The translations under genes and the position numbers were made by a program. Shown here one piece after another: positions 25,083 to 36,322 of a stretch of DNA of 64,000 nucleotides (position 1 is its first letter; each line of letters opens with the position of its first letter). The notes under the pieces are model-generated. The model was not told where the DNA came from. It saw only the letters and a program-made list of their open reading frames with translations, and did no database searches. Source of the DNA: Podospora pseudocomata (lineage: Eukaryota > Ascomycota > Sordariomycetes > Sordariales > Podosporaceae); NCBI RefSeq assembly GCF_035222375.1, contig NC_085887.1, positions 1,773,501-1,837,500 of the forward strand, in the 5' to 3' direction.

Positions 25083-27099
25083 GAAGATGTCTATTCATAT
25101 ATAATGGCCCCGTCCCGAAAACCTGCCCATTCCAGGGCACTGGCCTGAGCAGTCATTGCTGAAGTTTCAAATTGATATCGTCCGGAGTTGTGGAGGTGGT
25201 TTCAAGTTCCCAGAGATAGACTCTGGCTTCTTCTAGTTCGGCCTTTTTCGTCTTCGGGAGTACTGGTGCGCTCGGGCTGCTCAATATGAGCGTTTACTCG
25301 CTGGTGTTTGGGTGTCATCCAGTTCCTTCCGGCCGAAAAAGGCCGACTCTGACGGTGAAGATGCGGAATTGATCCTCAGGTGCCCTATTTGGACATATTG
25401 GCTTTTGCTGTGCCGACCCTGGTGATGATGGGTTTCATGACCTTAGTGCTACTGCGCCGAGACAGCGGATGGGTCTTTCTCTGCGGACGACTTTGGGTGG
25501 AATGGGTCGTAGATGGTATGGTAAAAATTCTGAGGATGCATCCGCCAAGATGCCCTCCTTTTTTCCCTAAGCCTGGAGACGATGCCACAAGGAATGAGCT
25601 ATCTACATATATCTACATCATCAAAAAGCTTCAATAAGGTACCTACCCACACAGTCACATGTCAGAAAATACCATCGGTCCAACCGCAGTGTCGCTGATC
25701 ATCACAAATCTACAATATCCTAGAATCCAATACTTGATTCCTAACCAAATTCAAACTTTAATGAGGGTGGTCGATAGGATGAGTTGAGATGAGACGGCCC
25801 TCGATTTGACTTAGCTCACCGGCCCAGGGCCTCCATTTGGCTTGAGGCCATCACGATTTGGCTCATCTCACTGGCTTGCAAGATGTGGGACGAGCCGGCG
25901 GGTGGATTTGACTTGGCTTGAGCAAAACTAAGGCCAATTTGGCTCGTCTCACAGGCTCATCTTACAAGATAAGTCAAAACCGTCTCGTCTCATCGACCGC
26001 TCTGACTTCAATATCATCTCTCAACAATCACTAGGCTACCTACTTGTTTTTGGGGCCCAGCAACTGTGACGCCTGTGTTGGGTTGGTTGGCATTGCCCTG
26101 GAGTGCACGCTTCACCTCTTGATCTTGATCGATTGGACCAGCAGCCTCTTGCTTGTTTGCTATAACAGGTAGAGAGTCATCAACAGCAACAGCAACAGCC
26201 TTTGACTTGGTCCTCGATTGGTTCTCGTGAAGGGGATAGTTGGTGTGGTGGTAATTGCCCCTATGACCTTGTCGGAAAATGCTCTACCCAAGCTATCAGA
26301 GGTCCTCCTACCCTAGTCCTAACCGTCGTGAGTCTATGAGGCGTCGGTTGTGCTTCATCCAATCGGTTGACAGTCATTGCCATATCTCTCAAAGAAGCGG
26401 CGGGACAATCCGGTGATCTTGATGAACCCGCGTGCGAGCAGAGCTTCAGTGACTGCATCCTTTTCTCCTTCTCCATCCTCTTTTCAGTTGCAATGATATC
26501 CGGATCCGCCCGGGCGAGATAGGTTGACAAATCGAGCGGCTCGACGGGCTTGCAGGCGCTGTTGGTGGTATGAGTTCCCTTCTGGTGGCATCAGTGCAGA
26601 GGTCGTGGATGGAAGAGAGAGGCGCGAGGTTCAGGCGGCCGAGTTATCGACAGGGACCCAAAGGTGTTGCGGAGGAGCAGGAAGAAGAGTCTAAATTGGA
26701 AGATTAGTGATAACTTTGGGTCTTCTTTCGCTGGCTGATACTACAGTTTGACTGTGGCACTGAGAGGTGGATATGGGTAAGGAATAACGTGGCAGGAAAT
26801 TGATCTTACTATACACCCTTCGGTAATTGTCACCTTCATAGATATTTATAATACAAATGCACCCCCAATATCTAGTAGGTGCCGTTGACACAGTCTCCTA
26901 GAAACGAAACGACTACCCACCCCCTCAACTTCACACCAAACCTTGTTCATCACCTCCGCTGCAACGCCTCCTCTTACTTTGGCCCCTTTCACTCTCTCTG
27001 CCATCCTGTCTGGTCCTTGAAACGAAGGATTTTGTCCCTCCAGCTCTTTCTGTCCATTTTGGCCTTATCTTTTACCAATTGAGCCGCTTTAGCCGTCAG
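25083..27099. other. gene-poor accessory stretch
   Basis: Contains the foldback element at 25.77-26.0 kb and several unsupported short frames (85 codons at 25380-25637 on +, 89 codons at 26261-26530 on -). The latter is rich in charged residues (TEKRMEKEKRMQSLKL) and might be an exon of an island gene, but I could not define its ends. Confidence 0.35.
25767..25999. mobile_element. foldback / MITE-like element with terminal inverted repeats
   Basis: The left end reads GTGGTCGATAGGATGAG followed by GAGATGAGACGG and GATTTGACTTA. The right end, read in reverse, starts GCGGTCGATGAGACGAGACGG followed by TTTTGACTTATCTTG. The interior repeats short motifs of the form GGCTCATCTCACTGGCTTGC. Total length about 233 bp with no coding capacity, as in MITEs. 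No convincing target-site duplication could be fixed by eye. Confidence 0.6.
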
Positions 27100-27862
27100 G
27101 TTTAAGACATCGAGTTTCGACGACATCGGGGGCTTCTCGGACAGCAGCTGTCAATATCTCTCCATCGTTGACTCGTCATCTTTTTCTTTCTTCCGAGCTC
27201 TTGGTAGAGACGGACAATCTGGTTGGCAACATCGTCCACTGCGCTGTTCATATCGACGATGAAGAGAATCTTGCAGAACTCATTGCGCGACTTGCCGAAG
27301 CGCATGATCGGGCGCGACTGGGCCATTGCAATCGTAGAAAGGTGGCATAGGGTTGTGTAAGGTACCTTACGTGATCTTCTTTTTGCACAGGTGGCACCGG
27401 GTGAATCGCCTGTCATTCTTGTTATCCAGGTGGCACGGAATTACTCGCTTGCGGTTCTCGTGCCCCAGATCCAGATAGCAACTTGTTGCTGGCTTGCCCA
27501 AGAAGTACAAGATCAGAATATTCCAGGAGTGCTAAGATCAAAGCGTCAAGTGTAGCTTCGTATAACATGGTGTTCTGCGCGGCTAAAAGGCAGGGACCGG
27601 CTCGTGGTAGAAGGATTGCTGTAGATGATTGTTAGTCTAAGTCTTGCTCCCTTTACGAAGGTTATGCTCCAGCCCCAGAGATAAAAGTTTGGGTAAATCG
27701 ATCGATATTCTGATTGAATCGAGAGGGGTGGGAAGGGTTTGGTTTCTACGACTTGGCAGGAAAACAAGAATAATTGCCTAGAGATTGTAAAGGCCGGGGA
27801 GATCGAGACACTTACCTGGGAGCGCCAGAACGGTTGAGACCTGAATCATTGAACTGGTTCAT
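27100..27862 (-). CDS. multi-exon hypothetical gene with Cys/His-rich exon
   Basis: The first exon (27862-27816, 47 nt) reads MNQFNDSGLNRSGAP and ends at a perfect GTAAGT donor. A branch site and acceptor (GACTAACAATCATCTACAG) lie downstream near 27620. Further on, one frame at about 27540-27370 holds CYLDLGHENRKRVIPCHLDN and then RFTRCHLCKKK, a C...H...CH...CHxC spacing that looks like a zinc-binding fold, and ends at GTAAGG. A last frame (about 27330-27100) reads FCKILFIVDMNSAVDDVANQ and then a basic stretch. The full exon chain could not be closed in frame. The first exon resembles that of the gene at 30971 in length, phase and sequence. Confidence 0.45.
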
Positions 27863-28269
27863 CTTCCTCTTGTTGTTTTAACTTTTTGAAATCCACCGAC
27901 GGGGAGATAAAGTTGTACGGCTTCAACCGTTCGACGGCGCCCACATCGTGGCCAAGTTGTCAAGGCCAGACTCAGGACCTACGTCGAAAACACCTACATT
28001 CCTCAGGGCACAACCATCTCATTCCAGCTCAAGTCCTTTTAACGATAATTCAATCCCCGAGGTAAATTCGCGTAGCATTTGGCCCAACGGAGTAGCGATT
28101 ACTCGCGTTCCCAGGCGTTCAAGAGGCTTCTGAGACTTTTCATTCACGATCGGGCAATCACTCGGAATGAGAGGGTCATGTACACCCTGAAATTGAACAT
28201 CCCTCAGGGACCTGAAGGGGGCGTGAGGTTAGACGAGGTTGAAAATGGAGAATTTCTTAATATCGAATA

Positions 28270-28830
28270 ATCGGAAGACAGTATGTAGTGTGTCTAGCAC
28301 TCTTCACAATGACGATGACAACCCTTGAGGATCAATACAAGCACTAACAGGTCAGCACAAAAACCAACTATTCAGGTACAGTCCCCAATACCAAATTCCA
28401 CTCTGTTCCCCTCCCAAACCCTTCTTCCTACTCTCCAACAACCGGTAAACCCAGGCCTGGCTCAGTTAGGCCCAGCGTCATCCGGCTCCCCCCCAATGTG
28501 AAAGCACTTGCGTTTTCCCCAACTGCTGCCAGGAATGCCCATCTCTTTTTTGATGTGCAGAATTTTGTCCGTACATCTTTTTTTCTCGGAATAAACCTCT
28601 TTTCTTCCCGCCTCGACGTCGCCCATTCCCTGTATTCCCAGCAGCTTGAGGAGATTGAGGACCTTGCCCGTCTGACCAGCTTTTGTGTACGGTGGTGGTC
28701 TGAGCTCTCACAGCTCTGGCTTACCTTATCATTCGGTCAAACCGGTTATGTTATGTACCCCGGGCAATGAAAGCCCAGAGGTACCAGGCGAAGTGTCTTA
28801 AAAAGCGTCCATTTTATATAAAGTAATCGA
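28270..28830 (-). pseudogene. tandem unit 1: 5'-truncated copy of island family gene
   Basis: In one minus-strand frame (about 28720-28465) the unit reads GKVLNLLKLLGIQGMGDVEA, a lysine-rich spacer, then RCTDKILHIKKEMGIPG and stops. This matches the intact-looking unit 3 (EGMGDVEAATKQAYPERKSY, TDIILHIKK). The 3' flank (GTGTCTAGCACTCTTCACAA near 28293) and the 5' junction (AGGTA(C/T)CAGGCGAAG near 28780) recur in the neighbouring units, so it arose by segmental duplication. There is no first exon, so it is probably not functional. Confidence 0.6.
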
Positions 28831-29680
28831 AAAAATAGGTTCGTATAATATGTCTAAAACTCTTTAACATGTCAATGATAGCCCTGAATGCAACAATCAC
28901 AGATATTGACGGAACAACATCAAAACCAATCATTCTGCACATCACTCCATTACCCCCCATATTACTAAACCATGATACATTCCTTCCCTTACCTAATCAT
29001 ACACCACTTAGTCAAATGCCAAAAAGACCGAAGCCCTTCATAATTTCTCTGCCAAACATTTCTCTCGCCGCGCCCAGCTCTCCAGAACAGACCAGGCGTC
29101 TGTTCGCCGTTACTCCCTCCAGTTCTCTCAGTCTCCATTTCCCTCGTCCCCGGAACGCTTAGCGTTTGGTGCTTCGCGAGGGTGCGATCGCCATTTCTCT
29201 CTTGATATGAAGTATCTTGTTGCTGTAGCTTTTGCAGGCCCTTTGAGCCTCAGCCCTTGCTGCTGCAGCTTGTAGAGCATCAATTCCATCGTCATTAACC
29301 AGCGAACAAGCCGAGGACTCTGACCCCCGGGAATATACATTCCCAACTGAAGAGCTAGGAGCTTTCTTTTTGGATTCTGTTGATGAGGTTGCAAGGTCTA
29401 TTGTTGTGAGATTTAAGGCTCGCTGGCTCTTCCTCAGTGACGGCGGTAGCTTTGTGGAGGTTGGTGATCTGCTTTGAGAAGTTAAAAAGCTGAAATTCAA
29501 GTATATATAATCAAAAAGTAGGCCTCACATTATGGGCAGGGTGTAGTGTCTGCCCACTCAATGTATGCCAGAAGCTCCGCGCAATATGAACGCTGGATCC
29601 TCTACACGGGGTGATCAGAAAGCCATAGGTATCAGGCGAAGATCTTGATAATTGTGCATCTTATACGTAAGATAATCAGA
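28831..29680 (-). pseudogene. tandem unit 2: 5'-truncated copy of island family gene
   Basis: The minus-strand frame at 29500-29159 ends with CKSYSNKILHIKREMAIAPS, aligned to ERKSYTDIILHIKKRDG of unit 3. Upstream, DNA matching the unit-3 segment encoding LEGMHIPGR is present, but here it is read in a shifted frame. GCACATTCCC in unit 3 corresponds to GTATATTCCC here, that is CpA-to-TpA changes as RIP makes. The flanking sequences shared with units 1 and 3 are present in diverged form (GTCTAAAACTCTTTAACATG near 28852). Confidence 0.6.
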
Positions 29681-30971
29681 ACTAGGCATGTAGTGAGTGT
29701 CTAGCACTCTTCACAATAACAATGACAAACCCTTGAGGACCACTACAACAATCACAGGTACTAACAAGTCAGCACGAAAACCAAATATCCTACACTCCCT
29801 TCCATTAACCCCCCATCTCTACACTATCGTACATCTCCCCTTGATATTTATTACACGACTCTACAACAACCAGTCATCGCTGTCCTCTCTCCATCAGTCT
29901 CCTCCTCAACCTGGAAGGGTTTCCTGCTTACTCGCCCTACCACAGGGAAAGCCCATCTCTTTTTTTGATGTGTAATATTATATCCGTGTAGCTCTTCCTC
30001 TCGGGATAAGCCTGTTTCGTCGCCGCCTCCACATCGCCCATGCCCTCAAAGCTGATTTCTGAGCAAGCAGGGGGCTCAGGGCCCAAAGCATCAATTAAAC
30101 CCTGGATTCTGCCGGGAATGTGCATTCCCTCAAGGAGAACTAGGAGCTCATTCTTGCGGGTATATACCCCTGTGCTGCGTGGCTGAACTTCCCGCCGCTG
30201 CTGTGGAGCGTCATGCTCGTTGTGCCCTTCATCCGCAGCGGCATTAGCTTCGTGCTGGTTCTTGTTCATCTGCTCATGCATGGCAATCCCTCCCTCGACC
30301 ATGCGAAAAGTTTCGTCAAAAAGCGCCTCCGCAGCGCGAGCAGACGCCATGGCGTTGTCGAGAGGCTTCTTCAACCGGACAATGACGGCGTTCAGCTCGT
30401 CGACTGTTGCGCCGTTATGGACCCGAACACCAGGGGTAATCTCCTCAGCCTGAGACTCGAGGTACTGAACGGTCTCCATGTTGCGCTGGCGGAGACGCAT
30501 GGTGTTGTGAATGTTTTCGAGGAGTTCCGTGGGCGCCGTCGTTGACTGACGAGAGAAGGTTGAGGTGCTGAGCTTGCAGGGCTGATGGGTTCTCCGCGTT
30601 GATGGGTTGAGGGTGGTTAGGGACAGGAGTCTGATGGTTGACTTGAGGCATTTGGGGAATTGTCCGCGCTGGGGGGGAGGGAGGGGGGTTTGGTCGTATC
30701 CAGAGGTAGCAAAAACCGTGAGGGTAACTGGGTAGGATTGTTTAGCTTGATTACTCTCATGTTGATTGGATTTGTGATTTGAATTATGTGTGACAAATAT
30801 AAAATAATCTTGTGAATATAGAAATTCAAAGAGAAAAGCCCGGTGGTATTTGACTTCCTGACCCTGAGGAAAATGAAGGGAAAACGCGGGGAAGTTGCTC
30901 AGATGATAGGGACAAACGACTTACTTGGGCAGACCAGAACTGCCGGTGCCTGTATTGTTGAACCCAGACAT
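29681..30971 (-). CDS. tandem unit 3: most complete island family gene
   Basis: The first exon is 30971-30925 (MSGFNNTGTGSSGLP, then GTAAGT, phase 2). The main exon reads from about 30550 (after acceptor CTCTCGTCAG) to the stop at 29937: ELLENIHNTMRLRQRNMETV, a coiled region (LDNAMASARAAEALFDETFR), an H/Q/E-rich middle, then LLVLLEGMHIPGRIQGLIDA and the family signature EGMGDVEAATKQAYPERKSY followed by TDIILHIKK. An internal exon around 30600-30650 is possible. Function unknown; the C-terminal signature is shared with loci at 28.6, 29.2, 44.0, 48.2 and 50.8 kb. Confidence 0.55.
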
Positions 30972-32205
30972 GTTGGTATGCTGCTTTTGTCGCAGGAGAC
31001 AGAGCTAAGTATTGACCTGCAAAGCAGTGGTAACGGTCCAAGCAAAGCCAAGAGTAAGTTCTCCAAAAATTCGAATGAATTGCTCAGGACAATCGAAGAT
31101 ATTTTCTTCGGAGAGTTGAAGGTATTTTGTCACGAAAGTCGCAAGGAAGTGTTGAGGGAAGTGGAATATAACGGCTGACAAAAGTCGAAGAGAGTTGCTC
31201 AGAAAGCCGTGGCTAGCAACGATGCCACTGTTGGTGATGCCAGAGCAGCCGTCGTCGACGACACGCTCAGGCAGTTGCCCTGTGCTGGCAGACCCGAAAC
31301 AGAATGCTCCTTGCCATTCTTGACCATTGCGGACTATTGTTAAGGACTTGTACGTATTGTGGGATTGCACCTCGGAGGTTGGCGGCAATGTGCGGCATCC
31401 AGTATCCGTCAGATAACCTAGCTCTCCCCGAGACCTTCCATGCTCGTGAGTTTGTACACATCAAACAAGCCTTGATACAGTCCTGCCTTTCCGTGTGGAG
31501 TGTCGAGAAGCTTGGGATCATCGTGTGTCAAGAAAGCATTGATAAGAAATCATGTCGAACTGGTCCCATGGTTCAACACTCCCTACAGTAGGTTACATGC
31601 GATACAGGCCCTCTAGCAGTCGTCTTAATCCTTGAAGATCCGTGGAGGTCTAGACCCCCTTCCCCGCGGTAACGTAAGGTATTCGGATTCATCCTCATTT
31701 CCCAGCTCCCATTCAATGCCTGGTACTTTATATCAATGTATACATCACCCCGAACGCCAACGTACAAACTCTCCCATCAGGAGGTGACGAGGCCACAGGT
31801 GACACCAAAAGTGATGAATCCGGCCATCGTACCAGTGGCCAACGAACTATTGATATATAGGCTGGGTGACTGTTCTATGACTCTGGTGGTCAACACATCA
31901 GGCAAACCAAACCGACGTCTGACCAAGCCAAGCCAAACAGGAAACGCATGAGCATCATGGTCTTTGAGTCAAAGAGGCGCGCAAGGCACCGAGGACACAT
32001 CGTGATCATCAAGAAACTATGTCCAGAAGCTCATGCCAAAACTCGCCCGTCCCATTATCCTACAAAGTGATGATACACTATTCAAACAACCCCAAGCCTC
32101 CAATAAAATTAACAGTTACCAACCCCCGCCCCCCAACTCCAAATCGTAGAGCTACACCCAACCCCCCCTTCCCTCATCCACCTGGATCTGTCGCAAGGCC
32201 TCCTT
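30972..32205. other. stretch without supported gene
   Basis: The best frame is 31005-31388 on the minus strand (127 codons; it contains GLNPEQ-like and aromatic-rich pieces such as FDCPEQFIRIFGELTLGF), which could be an exon but has no recognisable family or start. C-rich runs occur near 32130-32170. Nothing else was seen. Confidence 0.3.
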
Positions 32206-32612
32206 TTAGACGTTATCCATGAACATCATGTCCGAGAGGCCCTGCTCCCATGTGGCGTCTGCTGTGATAACCTTATCAGTCCATAACTTTCTCGCTACCC
32301 AGGCTTTGTCTCTTGCCGCGTCGTAATAAGGCCACTCGTTCGGTTGGGCAAACGCTCGTTCCAAAGCCTCATTGATTTGTTCGCTACTATTCAGCATTTT
32401 CAGCTTGGGCGTTGTCAATATCATGTGAATCTCTCTCGGGAAAGTCGACATATTCGTTTCGCTTGTTCAGGGTGTGAGGGGTCTGATTGGTTGTATGCTG
32501 GTGTCGATTTTGTATAATGGGAACGAATAGTTCAAGAAAGATGGGATGAGGGGAAAAAGCTTACTTGACTGACGGCATTGTCACGGTTACCCAGCTGGCT
32601 AGAGTCAGGCAT
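32206..32612 (-). CDS. small two-exon hypothetical gene, possibly frameshifted
   Basis: The first exon (32612-32565, 48 nt) reads MPDSSQLGNRDNAVSQ and ends at GTAAGC. After a CAG acceptor near 32490 the phase-0 frame reads TPHTLNKRNEYVDFPERD and stops near 32395, while an overlapping frame continues as SEQINEALERAFAQPNEW and WVARKLWTDKVITADATW to a stop at 32206. The second frame looks more like folded protein, so a single frameshift or an alternative acceptor seems likely. Unknown family. Confidence 0.4.
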
Positions 32613-34502
32613 GCTGGGAACCTGCTTGAGTCATGTGATGCGATAATTGAGGGGATCTTGTCTAAATCCCTGATCTCGCGCGGTGTTCATATCATCATCC
32701 ACAACCTGCCCCGACTCTTCGAAACGAGCCTTTTTGCATCAGTAATTGCGCCTATATGACCAAGCCATCATCTCTCTGCGAAGAGCCTCAATGACAGCAG
32801 CTGCCTGTCCTCATCCCCTCCGTGTTGATTTCTGAAGCCAGTGAGTTCGCCGAGATCCCCCGGCAGTTGTTGGCCGATTCCTTTGCGTTGAAGCTTCACA
32901 GGGACGTTTCTGACAATAAGGAAGATGTTACCGGCGAGGATTGACCCCTTGACCTCCCTTCAGCAATATCAATGATGAGCTCTGCATCCCAGATATTGAG
33001 GGGATTCGGGGTGACTGTAGGGATTGGTAAGCCTGATCTTCCCCGGTCTTCCAAGGTTGTTTGATTTGCCCGCGACTCAGGGGTCAATGTTGGGGGACGT
33101 CAAACTTCTGGATACACCACAGAGTCGAAAGAAGATGTGATGGTGAGCGCGGATGCAGGAATGGCGAGTGTTATGGCATTAGTTGGCTATTGGCACTTAG
33201 AAGGGTCAGCGTGGGTATGGAGCAACCTTCGAAGAGACAAAAGGTGTGCCATCAGAGCACAGGGAACACCGCCAGTCTTCTACTGCAGTATTGGAAGGTG
33301 AGCCGCCATCAGTCAGAGGTCAATGGTATATGAAAGATACACCTCATGGGCTAGAAGATGGAGGTTGATAGTCTTGTGGAAAAAGGGGTCAAACAAGGGA
33401 ACCCGTCTGCAATATCTTCCCTCTTGTCCTTTTCCTCCATCTCTCTTATCTGTTACCGCTCCGGCGCCCCACTTATTTCCTGCTGCTGGATTACTTCTCG
33501 CTGAAGTTTGCACTCTTATTTTCTCTTCCTCTTCCTCCCTCTGACCGCAGCGACCCGGCTGAAACTCGTGTATCGACCGACCGACCGACTTCACCCATAA
33601 TATCCAACCACTTCAACCATCACATCAGCTTCATTCCTACCTCTCTTATCAAAGATGTCGAATAACTCGCAACCTTTTGTCTTTTTTAGTTCGTGGTCAT
33701 TTCCCTTGTCTATCGTCTGACTCATCTTCCTTGCAATGGCATCGGCTTTTTCTTGAGCCGAGTTCCGGTGATGAATGGCTGATGTTTGATCTCGTTCATT
33801 ACGCCAATCTGAAGCTAAGCCCCTGCTTTTTCAACAGTGTCTTATCACTGACAACTTCTCCATACCAGGCTTCATTTGACCCCCATCTCGAGGGCGATGG
33901 CTACCGTCCTGTTTAACTTGGCCCTTGAGGTGAAAGCTGTGGAGGATCTTCAATCAGACATGAGGGTATCTCTGACCACTTCAAGTGATTAGCTGACCGA
34001 GCGTTCCAGAACAACCATGAGCAGATTGGTATACCGCTTCCGCCCTTCCCAGTGTTCATGCTTCGCAGCCTTGACCATATGGTGGAAAGGGAGCATTCAG
34101 ATGAGGGGCGTAGCTGAGAATTTCATAGTGCAGTATGTGATCATTAGCAGCTGAGGCATCGCTAGAAGATAGTTCAAAGTTGTGGACTTGTGGTCTACCT
34201 AGGTGCCTAGTTGGATGTGCGACGGGAGAGATATTTATCTTCCCTGCGAGCCAGGCCGGTGGTGATTCACATCATCGGAGTCACAAGTTGTTGAGAGATA
34301 GGCGTGTACGCCATTTGCTAGTGTTCTTTAAGCTGAGCACACAGACGCCCGGGCATGTTTAAGTTCAGCCTTTCAGCCACAGCGAGGTTACCACAACCAC
34401 AATACCTGGAAAGCATGAGTCACGAGTTATGCGCTGACCGTCTTAAGTTCGACCAGTAGGTAGGTAGTTGCGTCCCGTCAGCCTTCGACAACCCCCCCTC
34501 CC
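32613..34502. other. stretch with one weak gene candidate
   Basis: A possible gene starts at 33655 after a CA/CT-rich leader typical of this window (33560-33654): ATGTCGAATAACTCGCAACC, then a frame to 33916 ending DPHLEGDGYRPV, but the join between the two is not resolved. The rest (33.9-34.5 kb) shows nothing I recognise. Confidence 0.3.
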
Positions 34503-34852
34503 TGTCACACGTCAACGGACCAACCACCGTGAACACGGTCAACAACACCGTCGATACCACTGAAAAGAGGGGTAACTGCACGCTGTGAACCAGTAGTCAA
34601 AGTGAGGTAGACGATCACAGGCTTCGCGGTTATTAAGAAGATGATATTGGCCAACCTGAGATATTGAGGAACTTGGCAGCGGCTTGAGGCCACTGGGCAC
34701 GGACCACCTGACGATGGATAAGTACGCGTCTCTGAGATCTGTTTGTATTCCTAGACCTTCTTCTTCCTCATCACGCTCTTCGAGGCCATTGAAGATTATT
34801 AGCCTGAATTGAACCATGAGTTCCAAGCCCTGATATTACAGCCCTTGCCACA
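34503..34852 (+). repeat. left arm of a 350-bp inverted repeat
   Basis: Starts TGTCACACGTCAACGG and ends GATATTACAGCCCTTGCCAC. Read in this direction it matches the reverse complement of 39665-40018 along its whole length, roughly three-quarters of positions by eye, with near-identical blocks such as TTCGAGGCCATTGAAGATTA. It ends 180 bp before the nuclease gene at 35032. Reading frames are interrupted here, unlike in the right arm. Confidence 0.8.
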
Positions 34853-35031
34853 CTCCCCCCCCCCTAGCCTCAAACATGCCATCCCTCCTAAGGGCTTTCC
34901 AACTAGGCTGCGAGAGTTACATCTCCTCAGCATCATTTCGAAAGCCTACTGCCTTGCTGGCTTCTCCCTCGTTTGGAAGGTGGAATCATGGCCACATGAC
35001 AGTGCGTCATCGTACTAGTCACACAGCCGGT

Positions 35032-36322
35032 ATGCCACAGGATGGAGACGGCCCCTTCGCTCCGGCGGAGAGAGAAAAAATACGAAGGCTTCTACAGCAA
35101 GGTTATGGGCTTTTTGATGTCTTTCGCTTGGAGGATCATATCTCGCGGCGCCCCCGAATGGTATTTGATGCTATGGTGGAAGAAGATAAGGAGCTGGCGA
35201 GTCTGGTGCGGAAGCGGAAACGTGGGAAATGGTCGGATGAGGAGAAGGAGCACCTAATCAAACTCACCAATAACCGCCGAAGAATTGACATCGAATCCAT
35301 CGCACGCCAAATCGGTCGAGGACCAGGAGCCGTTAGATACCAGTTACGGTTGATGGCAAAGGAAAAGAGTGCGGAACTGGGAAACGACGCCGTTTCTTTC
35401 TCGGCAGCGCTTTTGGACAAAGGTCTCGGAAAGGAAAAGCAATCCATCCTCGAGGCACGAATGTGCCAAATCATCGACCGACTGCTGGAGGAGGGCGACG
35501 CTACAACCCAATGGAGAACCATCTTAAGCGCCAAATCGGCAGAAGCATGGGTGGCAACCATTCTCGCGTTAATTCCGACACCGGTGAAGCACATCTTGGC
35601 CGCCCCCAGGCCGCCCACAGCTGCAGATTGGAGGAGCTTGGCTTGGCAGGATACCAGCTTGTTCGGGGTCTATGCGTGGGTTCTCAAGCGTGGCCGGGGC
35701 TCCGGCCTTAACCCGCTTCGAGTAGAGGACTACGTCTACATTGGTTCAGCCACCAAGTATGCCCATGGATTGTCTGGGAGAGCGCTTCAGCATCGTGAGG
35801 GACGTTATTGGGAGAGCGGCCCTCGTCTCAGTGACCGGATCAAACAACGTGGCTTAAGCCGTATCACTGGACATTTTGCTACTCTCCTTGTAATGGAGCC
35901 GGCGTCTTCCGAAATTGGGGATATAACCAAAGCACAAGAGCTCGTGGTATTTACCGAGGCAATCTTTACTATCTGGTTTGGGGCGCTTACAGAGACCAAG
36001 TCGGCTGGCGTGACTGACCGCGCGGATCAACACCGTCGTCTCCACTCCCTGTCCCCCTGGGTTCACACGCAGCGGTTCAATTACAGGGGACTGTGTTCTC
36101 ACAACCCTTTAGGTCTTGACTTGGAGCCCCGAGGAGGAATCCGCTCATCTTGCCCTATGGAAAATACTGACCCGCGTCAATCCGGGCCAGTGGTGGACTA
36201 CAGAGCAACGGAGAGTTGATACCTGTCTGGTTTTTGTTTTACCCTTTTGGCTCCCATGCCTTGAGCCTCGAGTTTCCAAAACGTTCGCTTGCGGATATCA
36301 AATGAGTGTACACGGATTCTAG
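35032..36322 (+). CDS. Myb/SANT-like DNA-binding plus GIY-YIG nuclease-like protein
   Basis: From the ATG at 35032 the frame runs 360 codons in recognisable sequence. Residues about 10-50 look like a helix-turn-helix. Residues 65-105 are Myb/SANT-like (RGKWSDEEKEHLIKL, with a second helix IESIARQIGRGPGAVRYQL). Residues 212-320 fit GIY-YIG: FGVYAW, YVYIGSAT, a following arginine and histidine (GLSGRALQHRE) and a glutamate in VVFTEAIFTIW, matching the catalytic Tyr, Arg and Glu spacing. Near 36110 the frame changes; the next frame, to 36322, begins LTWSPEEESAHLALWKIL, another Myb-like helix, so a short intron (acceptor CCCTTTAG at 36112) or a frameshift joins them. GIY-YIG enzymes cut DNA. Role and targets here are unknown. 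It lies between inverted repeats. Confidence 0.7.
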
